Assembly: GCA_030411725.1 (NCBI GenBank)
Contig: MU839829.1
Coordinates: forward strand, 992,001-1,056,000
Reading direction: 5' to 3'
From: Echria macrotheca
Taxonomy: Eukaryota > Ascomycota > Sordariomycetes > Sordariales > Schizotheciaceae
Length of the DNA stretch: 64,000 bases
In this document: piece after piece, positions 55,056-64,000 of the stretch
Numbering within the stretch: position 1 is the stretch's first letter
How the letters are laid out: each line of letters begins with the position of its first letter
Position numbers and translations under genes: made by a program
Notes under the pieces: model-generated
Database searches by the model: none
Told to the model about the DNA's origin: nothing
What the model saw: the letters and a program-made list of their open reading frames with translations, nothing else

Positions 55056-56097
55056 ATGGCCAAACTCATCACGCACATCCGGGGTCTTGCCCTGGTTGCC
55101 CCGTGGCTGGCATATTTGCTCTTGGCCGATCTCTTACTCTCCCTGCTTCTCCCGTTTAAGATACTCTTTCCAAACACCGTCTACAACCTCTCCTCCCGCA
55201 TTGCCAGCAGCGTATGGCGGTGGATCCAGCACATATTCGAGACCCGGAACGGCGCCGTCATCACCACGTCGGGTGACCCACTCCCCGAGGGCGAGAGCGC
55301 CATTGTGGTTGCCAACCATGTGGGGTGGAGCGACTTCTACATGATCCAGGCGCTGGCCATACGCGCCGGGATGCTTGGCAGGTGCCGCTGGTTCGCCAAG
55401 ATCCAGCTCCGGATGGTTCCCTTCTTGGGTTGGGGCCTCTGGGCGATGGGCATGCCGCTTGTCAGCCGGAACTGGGTGAAGGACAAGGCTGAGCTGGAGC
55501 GCGTGTTCAGGGGCATCACGGAGCGGAGATGGCCGACCTGTAAGTCTGTCTCTACAAACCATCGTGGGGGAGGGGGGGTGAAACGGGTGTTGGCACTCTG
55601 TGTGACCGTGACCGTCCTCCTACCTATCCCTCGTAACATTGTTGACTAAGATGGCGAAACACAACACAGGGCTCATATCCTTCTCCGAAGCGACCCGATT
55701 TACGCCCGAGAAGCAGGTCGAGTCGCGACGGTGGTGCGCCGACCACAACCGGCCCCAGCCCGAGCACCTGCTGTACCCGCGCACCAAGGGCTTCGTGACC
55801 ACGGTCCAGCACCTCCGCGGCGCCCCCCACATCAAGGCCGTCTACGACATGACCATTGCCTACCAGCGAGACCGCCAGTTCCACCGCGCTCCCACCATGT
55901 GGGAGACGCTCTCGACGCCGGGGCTCAGCAGAGCCAGGGGCGAGGGCGGGGGCGGGTACCGCTTCCATGTGCACGCCCGCCGCTTTCCCATTGAGGACCT
56001 TCCCCAGGACGACGAGGGACTGGCCAAGTGGCTTGAGGATCGATGGGTCGAGAAGGGTCAGATTCTGGAGGAGAAGAGGATGAAATGGGCTCAGTGA
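55056..56097 (+). CDS. Lysophospholipid acyltransferase (PlsC/AGPAT family, Cst26-like)
   Basis: Membrane enzyme that transfers an acyl chain to a lysophospholipid or lysophosphatidate, probably in the endoplasmic reticulum. Join(55056..55539, 55670..56097) gives 303 residues. The 130-nt intron has a GACTAAG branch site and joins RRWPT to WLISFSEATRFTPEKQ. An N-terminal hydrophobic stretch (ALVAPWLAYLLLADLLLSLL) is a likely membrane anchor. Catalytic block I is NHVGWSD (H88 and D93 by my count, HX4D). Block III is FSEATRF, a variant of the usual EGTR. The later RGAPHIKAVYDMTIAY matches block IV of LCLAT1/AGPAT8-type enzymes such as yeast Cst26. The Ala in place of Gly in block III is shared by some fungal members as far as I recall. 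The exact substrate is not inferable. Confidence 0.92.
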
Positions 56098-59000
56098 TGG
56101 GATCCAAACAAAATGAGGCTGAGTCTCTCAGCGGAATAGGGGCTCGGAGACCAGGCAGGGTGAAGGGTGGGTAGGCAACGAATAACAGTCAGTACCTAAT
56201 GGAATAGACTACTAGAATTGTGTCATACAACAAACAATTCATAGCCTCGAAAAAGCCACACTCCGAGGTTTCCCTAAATTCTCAAGCACACAAAAAAAAC
56301 ATCAAAATACGTGACGTGACGATAATGCCTCTCAATCCCCAATCGGTAAGATGGCCCGTTTGAGAGAACTGACTCCCGCTACGGATCCCCGAAAAAAATA
56401 TTTGTCAACCCGTGATCGGCGGATGGGTGTGCGTGTAAGCGTGTCCCTGGACAAGCAAAGCAGAGCAAAAGCAAAAGCACAACGGCGAACAGCGAACCGA
56501 ACCGAAACGAAACGATGACGATCGGATGTACGGCAGGCACGGCATCCAGTCCTTTGTCCCTCTCTTGTTCCACTGTCCGCGGTGTACAACAGGTATCTAT
56601 CTAGGGTAGCTCTGTTGTACAATACCATACGATACCAAAAAAGGGGGATTCGATTCGAATGCTCCGTCTTACAGTTTTCGGGGGTCTGTTGGTCCTGTGC
56701 TTTTCGGTGTAGGATGTTGAATGGGGAGATGGGGAATGAAGATCTCCCAGTGACAAAGTCACCGGTCGGTGGTGGTGTTGGGTTAAAACTTGCTGGGTAA
56801 ATGCATTCATTCCCCTTTGCCTTACATAGGTCATCGACACCCCCCTACCCGTCTGGGGCGTTCCCTGGTTAGCCTCCTACTTCGCCTCAAGGAATTGTAA
56901 CTTCTCCAGATATTTCCAAAGTGTTAAAGTGTGTAGCGTGTCGGTATCTTGGAATTTTTCTCAACTGGGTTTCTTTGTGACCGAGTAGAGCTAGCTCTCC
57001 AACCAACCGGAGCCACATTCCCGGGAATCCCCCAAGACTAGCTTGGGAATAAAGACCGAACCAGCTAACAAAGGTCGATCTCACTCATCACGAGGTCATT
57101 TCTCCAATTATCTCTCAAACAAAAGGAAACCGGCCTATTGGTTCGGGCCGGTCTCCTCACAAAGCCCGTGAAGTCCGCCAAGCCCGTCCATTGGGTCTGG
57201 AATGGGTCAACCAACGGATCGACCAGCGGGCTGTGAAAAGAGATGGTATGACCATGACCTATGATGTAAGCTTCTGGGTCGAAGTTTATTGGAAATATGA
57301 CGACAAACTTCGGCCGGGAACACAAAAGAAAATCATCTCAATACTCTGCCGTCCGGCGATCTTGATCTGATAATAACCCACCTCTGACGACGATGGATGC
57401 TCATTGTCAATCATCACATGTTGGAGGCGGACTGCCGCAGGCAATGTATGGCCCGCAAATCCCTAAACCCCGAACGAAGGACTTCGATCAGCCGCGGTCC
57501 AAAGATGAAACGCCGGGTCTTATCAACGCTGAGAGCGAATGAGAGCCGCAGTGCGGGTCAACCGCTTCGGCTATGCCCATCGCCTCCTGGTAGGGAGGAG
57601 CCAGGGATGAGCTGGCCTAGATATGCCGGCCCGATGCTGCTGTCTGCAGGAGGGTGTGTAAGAATGTATCTATGTCGAGAAGGACCTGAGGGGCATCTCT
57701 TGATGCGTGCTTGTGCCCAGGGCTAAAGCCGATCCCACGACCAGAGAGAGTCTCAACCTCGATGGCCCCGTCCGCTGGCCCTTGGTCCTGCCTAGCCGCC
57801 CCTCCGACTTATATCTGGAGATACTCGCGTACCGAGACGAGCCCCGACTCATGAAGCCAAGAAGGGGTGGATGCGTCAACCATTGGCCAAACCAGCGGGA
57901 GTCCATGATGGCAATATCTGCAGATGCATCAGAAGGTAGACTAGCATCGACAGATTGCTAGCTAATAACGAATGGGGTTGTAAAAGGTAGGACGATCTGC
58001 TTTATAATACCCACCGTAAACGAACCGGCAGGAGTCCGTTGGGACGGAACTTGTGGGGCCACGAGTCGAGTCGTCGCCGACACAGAATGGAGGGGTTGCA
58101 ACATCTCCAAGAAATGGCTCCAACAGAGGCCTCGACGTTGATCAAGCGGGAGTTATCCGACACCAGGAGGCCCTGGTGTAGTCTTGTGTCAAAAAGTCTG
58201 GTCCCACCACACGCCCTCAATATGTCTTAATCTGTCGAGTGGCATTGACTCGATATGAGCCGAACAGCCTCGAAACAGGCGACCTGCACGTCGTTCACCG
58301 TCATCTTGGCCGGTGAGAGTTGGGAATCTCTGGCCAAGTGCCCTCAAGACGCTGGGCACCACGCGCTCAAGCCAGAATGCTACTTGGCTATGCAGACTGG
58401 CAACCTACAAGCCCGGGAATGAACCTCATGCTGCAAAAGGCGGTGGCGATGTCGCCCAATTGCCGCGCCGGCTGAACCACGGTTCCTCGCTGACGGGAGA
58501 CACTTGGAGACCGCTTGACGGGGTGACGGGTTCGGCATCCATCCTCGAGCTCAACAACCGTGCGCCAGGCTCGTCCCGGTAAACGCGGCTAGTGGTCCGG
58601 TACTGCTCCGGTGCTGAGCGGCTGGATGGGGGTCTTTGGCGTAGAGAGACGTCGAGTGCGAGGATTACCGTCTATCACCAGCCGCGAGCCTACTAGCTCC
58701 TGGGTGGCTCGCCCTCTGCTTCGTGCCGACAACACACACCTCCTCAAGCAGTGACGGCTGCCGCACGGAATGAGGAGGGGTGAGGGGTCGCACGCTAGCA
58801 TGCACCGACTGACGCAGGCTGCTGATGGCTGCCCCCTTCTGCGAGAGCAGAAGCATCTCCATTTGTATCTGTGCAGTCAGCGCCTGGGGATATAAAAAGT
58901 GCCTGCGTCAACCTGAGCGGCACCACCAATGTCATCGACGTGTTCATCGGAGCAGAGAGGGGTAGACGGCGGGGAGCAGTGAGGTCACACTGCTACACAA

Positions 59001-60534
59001 GAGACACCGGCCTCGAGCTCTGGTGGTCAAAACGGTTGGGGAACCCGCGCAGGAATGACGGTAACGGCGGGCACTAGTGTAGAGATGGTCGTTCTGAAAT
59101 CTGATTTGGTTTGTGACGGCAACACACAAAGTTAAGCGTCTGCAAGCCCCATGTACTCTCGTGGCCCTCGTGCCACTGCAACTCATGCAGGCAATCGGAA
59201 GCCAGCCAACGAGCGGACGAAAGGCGGGGGGGACTGTTGCGTTTCTGCCTCTGCGGGCTTGCGAGGTCACGTTGATGAGCCGAGAGGAAGGTGATGATCG
59301 CACCGTCAGCTTCTCCAACGTCCGTGGGTCGAGCACTGGATGAATCGTTCGGCTAGCTCGCTGCGCTCGAGAGACTGCATCGGTCGGGACAAGCAAACGG
59401 TCGCAGGGACAAAGTAGGCAACTTTCGAGAATCGGGCCTCAGGGTTCTGTTGGATTCGCCGGATCGACGGTTGATGCGCCAGGGGTAAGGTAACAATTCC
59501 ATAACAATAACGGTCGCAATTGCCCACTCTCGTGGAGACTGGTGGGAGGAATGTCAACAACAACAGAGAGGAAGCCAGAAGGCGGAAGAAAACTTGGGCC
59601 AGCAAATGACCAAGAGCCAGGTACCGCTACCTGAGGCCCGTGGTGCCCAGCGCGCTGTCTGGGGTAGAGATACTAGCCAAATCCTGGGCGCTGTGAGGGG
59701 TCAGCCGCTGATTGGGCCGCCAGATGGCCCTCCCCCGCTTCGAGAGCACCCCAAGCTCGGAGCACTCGAGGGTAGATTCAAGCAAACCAGGCGTGACAAT
59801 TGCGCGGATTCGGATTACGGACTGGGGGTGTGTAGCGCGAAGAAAAGCAGAGAGGGAGAGTGTGCAGTGCATGCGTCGAGAGCGAGCGATTCTTTTTTCG
59901 AGGAAGAGTCGAGTCGCACTAGAGTAGCAAAGTTTGGACCAGTCTCTTTGGACCGATTGACGACCCTCCTCTTGGACTCTCTGGGACAACCGACCAGCGC
60001 CAACCAGGCTTGCCAGGGCGCTCAACTGTGTGCCGCAGCGCCACAAAGAGAGGGTTCCCCACTTAATACACCTTGCACGCTGGAACAACAAAAACCCAGC
60101 CAGGCCCCGAGTCACGACGACAACACCTCGACCTCGCTCCAAGCACATCCTTGCCTGGTCGATCCGGCGCCCGTCAGTCCCCCGCCGTGCTGTGTCGTCG
60201 TCCGTAGTGGCCTCCGCTGAATTGCGGTGTCAGGCCGAGCCACAGCTGCTCCCCGTCGCCTCCGACCCGCTGTCCTTGTCCACTCCCCGACATCCACCCG
60301 CCTGCGATAACGCCCTGGTCCGACCTGGCCTCTGTGTCGAGTGCTCTGGCCGCCGTCCTGCCTCGGGCAAAGGCGCCTAGCCTCGATTGTCGACGCAATC
60401 GCGACGCGATACCGTCTTGGCTCCTCGACAGCTTGACGCTCGACCGCGAACCGACGCAACCAACAAGACAAGCGAGTGGGAACCCCTCTCCCCTCAGGCT
60501 GCCAGACACGAGAGACATTCACGTCAACACCACT

Positions 60535-60561
60535 ATGTCTCAGATCTGTGCTGCCCTCTAG
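60535..60561 (+). promoter_or_regulatory. Upstream ORF 1 of RIM15 (MSQICAAL)
   Basis: Nine codons including stop, ending 275 bp before the RIM15 start codon. It matters only if the transcript begins upstream of it, which the sequence cannot show. Confidence 0.4.
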
Positions 60562-60669
60562 CTCCGGCACTCTGCCAGACTGACTTGGCTCCACCTGGCC
60601 GCCGTCTGACAGACATAGCAGCCGGGTATTCCGTTCGACCTGCGAAGGGAGTCACACAGCCCCTCGTTA

Positions 60670-60750
60670 ATGTCGCCCTCGTCCACGGATAGACGCCCCG
60701 ACAATCGCCAATTCCAATTGCTTCATGCCCCCCTCGTCACTCCGGCCTGA
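60670..60750 (+). promoter_or_regulatory. Upstream ORF 2 of RIM15, 26 residues
   Basis: ATG at 60670, stop at 60748-60750. It begins MSPSSTDRRPDNRQ. It could instead be the first part of a missed 5' exon of the kinase gene, since it ends only 87 bp before the main start. Confidence 0.4.
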
Positions 60751-60807
60751 ACCACGGTGCTTATAGGAGCGATAAGGGAATCGCCGCTTTCCCCGGCTCT
60801 CCAGCCA

Positions 60808-60897
60808 ATGGTGCCCCCCAAAGCCAACATTCAAACATGGAACCTGTCGCAATGGAGGAGCCCGCTACGTCCAACATGCTCGCCCCGCCGGCCGTGA
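60808..60897 (+). promoter_or_regulatory. Upstream ORF 3 overlapping the RIM15 start out of frame
   Basis: ATG at 60808 with G at +4, thirty codons including stop. It overlaps the kinase coding start (60837) in another frame, so ribosomes that use it cannot reinitiate at the main ATG. It would strongly lower translation if present in the mRNA. An acceptor-like CTCTCCAG ends at 60804, so splicing could also change this leader. Confidence 0.45.
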
Positions 60898-63800
60898 CCT
60901 CGCTCCGTGCTGGCGGCGCGGCAATGGAGCGGTCTCTTACCGAGGACATTCGGGAGGAGAGGGAAGAGCTCCGTGAGGCCGCCGAACAGACTCTCAACGT
61001 CATTATGGATCTCAACTTGGATGGAACTATACGCTGGGTCAGCCCATCATGGGTCGATGTGATTGGTACACAGCCGGAGACTGTTGCCGGGACACGTATC
61101 GCCGACCTCATTGTCAGCGACAACAAGGCTATCTTCGCTGACATTGTCGAGAATATGAAGAAGGACGACTCGCGAAGCCGGTTCATCCGTTTCGCCCTCA
61201 AGCTCGGGCCGCTATCAAAACTGCTCCCTCTCGACATAGTGCAGGAATCCGAGGTCCCTGCCGCACCTGCCTTCGTGGACCTTGAGGCACAAGGTATCAT
61301 GGTCTACGACGGCGCCTCAGGTGGGGAGAGTCATGTAGGTTCCAGAGCACGACCTCTCTCGCTCTGTTCAAGATGGCTAATTGGATATGACTAGACAATG
61401 TGGATGATACGGCCTTGGGTAGCGCCTCGCGAGATACAGATCGACCTTCCCACGCTTATCGTTGACTCGCTGGGATCAGGCGCTGAGGTTCTTGCCAGCT
61501 ATCTCACACAGGTTGCCGAGTCCGGCCTAGACGAACCGGCCACCCACCCTCCTCCTCTCCCGGTCCTCTGTCGGATCTGCGAACGTCAGATTCCATGTTG
61601 GTGGTTCGAGAAGCATACGGACTTGTGCGCGCAGGAGCATCGTGCCGAGATGGACGTTCAGATGGCGCAGGAGAGCCTCACGGAGCACCGCCACGCGATC
61701 GTGAAAGTATTGGATGCTTTGGAGGCCAGACGGAGCCGCTCTCTTACTGGAGACCAGACGGCGGCTGTCCCCATGGCTGAGTACAAAGGCATGTCGATCG
61801 GCCCGCCGCCGTCGACCACGCCTTCTCCGGGGACGGCATCTCCGGTTCCCGGCTCATCAGCTCCTCCCGGCCGATCCCGCGAGAGGTCCGGTGGCTTCGG
61901 GCATGCTAGGGCCAGGTCCTTTGCCATTCGACGACCTCAGGCGAGGATAGTGGAGCTACTTCTCGATCTCTGCGATACGGCCATCGAGATCAGCACACCG
62001 GCCATCAAGGATTCTTCTCAAGTTATGGGCGGCGAGTTCCGCACCCAATCACCTCAGTCGGAAGGCCGAATCGCACAGGTCATGCAGTGGGAGACCCCGG
62101 GTACCAACACGCTCGAACAGGAGCAAGGTCTCGCATTGCTCTGTGCCGATACCGAGAGAGTCGCCAAAGCCAAGGTTGAAGCAGTTGTTCGTCACCGAAA
62201 GATCCTGGAATATGCCGAGAGAATCCGGATCGAATTCACCATCATCGTCCAAGATTGCATTGACGAAGCTATTCGAAAAGCCGCCAAGATTGCTGCAGGG
62301 CGCCTGAGCGACTCGACCGAAGACGAAGAAGAGGAACTGGCCGCTGCGACAGAAGAAGGTATATTTTCGGGGTCTTTTGAGGGCCCTTCGACGCTGGGGC
62401 TAGCTATCCAGAATGCTCAAATCAGCGAGGATCCCGATCGGCGTCGAATGTCGATGGCGGTCGACTCAACGAGGTCGAGCAGCCCGAAGGAATGCCCGAC
62501 TCCCAGATCATCACACCGTGCCGCTCTAAACAGCTTGCTGGGACAGAGTCAATCTAGGCGCGACTCGCTGCTCTTTGAGAGTGATGCCGGTGATAGCGAT
62601 GGAAGCATGCGGTCTTCTTCTGTTGCTTCAAGACCTCCGCCGCGGACCGAGTCGCCCATTTCGGAGTTCAGCGATCTTCGCAGACAAGCAAGTTCAAGGC
62701 AACATCAACGGCGGAGCCTGATACTTCCGGGCACTTCGTCACCCAGGAGGCAGGAGTCTCCTTCGAGAACCGGCCAACCAGCATCGCCTCTTCGCATACA
62801 CAAACCCCGAAGTCTGCCGTTCCCATCCGATGCTTTGGTGTCTCCGGAGGCATCGCCCATGCTGGCGGGCGGCGAGTTCACATCGCCACAAATATCGCAT
62901 CAGCACCACCACCGCAGACAATCCTCGGCGGCTGTTTCATCGTCGACGGGTGAAATGGCATTCAAACCACCCCCCTCACCACGTCTTAGCGCGGTCGTCA
63001 ACGCCCCGCAGGCTCGAGCGGTGCCTCCGTCGATCAAAGATTTCGAGATCATCAAGCCCATCAGCAAGGGCGCTTTCGGCAGCGTCTACTTGTCCAAAAA
63101 GAAGTCGACTGGCGAGTACTTTGCCATCAAGGTCTTGAAGAAGGCCGACATGGTTGCCAAGAACCAAGTTACCAACGTCAAGGCCGAGCGCGCAATTATG
63201 ATGTGGCAAGGGGAAAGTGACTTCGTTGCCAAGCTGTACTGGACTTTTTCCAGCAAAGACTATTTATACTTGGTTATGGAGTACTTGAACGGAGGCGACT
63301 GCGCTTCCCTCATCAAAGTGCTGGGCGGCCTCCCCGAGGACTGGGTCAAGAAATATCTTGGCGAGGTTGTCCTGGGCGTCGAGCATCTCCACAGCCGCGG
63401 AATCGTCCACCGGGATCTCAAACCAGATAATCTTCTTATCGACCAGAAGGGTCACCTCAAGCTTACCGACTTCGGGCTATCTCGGATGGGTTTGGTTGGC
63501 CGTCAAAAACGGGCCCTCAACAGCGGAGCCGATGCGGCGCCGGATTTGCTCAAGCAAGGGCCGTTTGCCCGGTCTGCTTCCATGGCGTCTTCCAGGTCGA
63601 CCTCTCTAGATCTTCACGGTAGAAGTCACTCGCCCTCTTCAACTCCCCAGATGACGCCTAGCGATTTTGGGCAAAGTTTTGGACAGCCTTCGTACTTCAG
63701 CCTCGGCTCGCTTTCTCAGGAGCCCCGGCGCGTGTCAACCCATCGGAGCGATAGCGGTGGTAGTGAAATGTTGACGCAAATGCTAGGCACCCTCAGCCTG

Positions 63801-64000
63801 AATGACAACCCCTCGAGCATGGCACAGAGTATTCTATCTCCCGGAGAAGGAAGTGAAGGGGACGCCGCCGCCTCGCCTGATTTTGCCTCGCTTTCCCATA
63901 CCACAACACAGACCAGCAACGATTCGGCCAGAGGCACGCCGCCCCAGCCGCCCATGCCTCCGCCCAACTGGGCGCTGTTCGATCCCGAGGACACTAACCG
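60837..64000 (+). CDS. RIM15: RIM15 family PAS/AGC serine-threonine kinase (Greatwall-like), partial at the window edge
   Basis: Nutrient- and stress-signalling kinase; in yeast it acts downstream of TOR and PKA and phosphorylates endosulfines. Join(60837..61334, 61395..>64000); the 60-nt intron has a GCTAAT branch site and joins GGESH to TMWMIRPW. The first ~1,034 residues lie in the window. An N-terminal PAS-like domain (LNVIMDLNLDGTIRWVSPSW) is followed by a C2HC finger (C225, C228, H240 and C244 by my count), a helical region, and a long Ser-rich linker. The kinase domain has SKGAFGSVY (residue 724 on), AIKVLKK, HRDLKPDN (838) and DFGLSRMG (858). After DFG comes the long insertion typical of Rim15/Greatwall kinases, in which the window ends. 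The ATG at 60837 has A at -3. The frame is open back to 60692 without an ATG, so a further 5' exon is possible. Confidence 0.95.

Larger units (their letters stand above)
56098..60836. other. 4.7-kb non-coding region before RIM15
   Basis: Holds the acyltransferase 3' UTR and a long promoter or leader for RIM15. The open frames (largest about 208 codons near 59.6-60.2 kb, only with a non-ATG start) lack recognisable domains. The last ~300 bp contain several upstream ATGs, listed separately. No gene is supported. Confidence 0.55.

Noticed and set aside
59594..60220. A 208-codon frame upstream of RIM15.
   Set aside because: It needs a TTG start, has no motif, and is opposed by another open frame on the minus strand.
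1..64000. A search by eye for tRNA genes, 5S rRNA, U6 snRNA, telomere repeats, transposase or reverse transcriptase motifs, and CRISPR arrays.
   Set aside because: I found no convincing A/B box pair, conserved RNA sequence, TTAGGG array, DDE or RT motif, or regularly spaced repeats. A tRNA scan and a repeat-library search would be decisive.

Overview
The window is nuclear DNA of a filamentous ascomycete, probably a Sordariomycete and possibly in or near the Chaetomiaceae. The evidence is GC-rich exons, short introns (mostly 52-76 nt) with GTRNGT donors and CTAAC/CTGAC-like branch sites, and fungal-type orthologues throughout. The genus is an inference from style, not proven. I see no rRNA, tRNA, CRISPR, transposon or biosynthetic cluster.

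Sixteen protein genes can be supported. In order they are: SF3B1/Hsh155 (-), a UBE3D-like E3 protein (+), OGG1 (-), U2AF large subunit (+), ribosomal protein S13/uS15 (+), the COMPASS subunit Sdc1/DPY30 (-), FAN1 nuclease (+), an unrecognised Ser-rich protein (-), HAP2/NF-YA (+), LSM2 (+), PSO2/SNM1 (-), eIF3d (-), a Yap-type bZIP factor (-), a PlsC acyltransferase (+), and RIM15 kinase (+, running off the right edge). I rebuilt exon joins by hand from splice signals, reading-frame phase and family motifs. Every join in the table keeps frame. The UBE3D-like gene is the only one whose middle is uncertain.

Layout: 1-4.0 kb has no clear gene but holds a diverged ~200-bp direct duplication. From 4.0 to 19.5 kb is a dense block of seven genes arranged as divergent and tail-to-tail pairs. 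From 19.5 to 40 kb is gene-poor, with one hypothetical gene and a 16.7-kb stretch in front of HAP2. From 40 to 56 kb is moderately dense, with tandem repeats and a (CA)25 tract between LSM2 and PSO2. From 56 to 60.8 kb is a long non-coding leader or promoter region before RIM15, with short upstream ORFs.

Functional themes: three genes serve pre-mRNA splicing (SF3B1, U2AF65, LSM2). The first two encode direct binding partners: the RWD motifs in SF3B1 are ligands of the UHM domain in U2AF65. Three genes serve DNA repair: OGG1 removes oxidised guanine, while FAN1 and PSO2 process interstrand cross-links. HAP2, the bZIP factor, Sdc1 and RIM15 are regulators. This mixture looks like ordinary housekeeping synteny rather than a dedicated cluster. 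I found no clearly new biological system. The best leads are the three 54-nt stop-free introns of U2AF65, the long bZIP intron, the RIM15 upstream ORFs and the 16.7-kb gene-poor interval.
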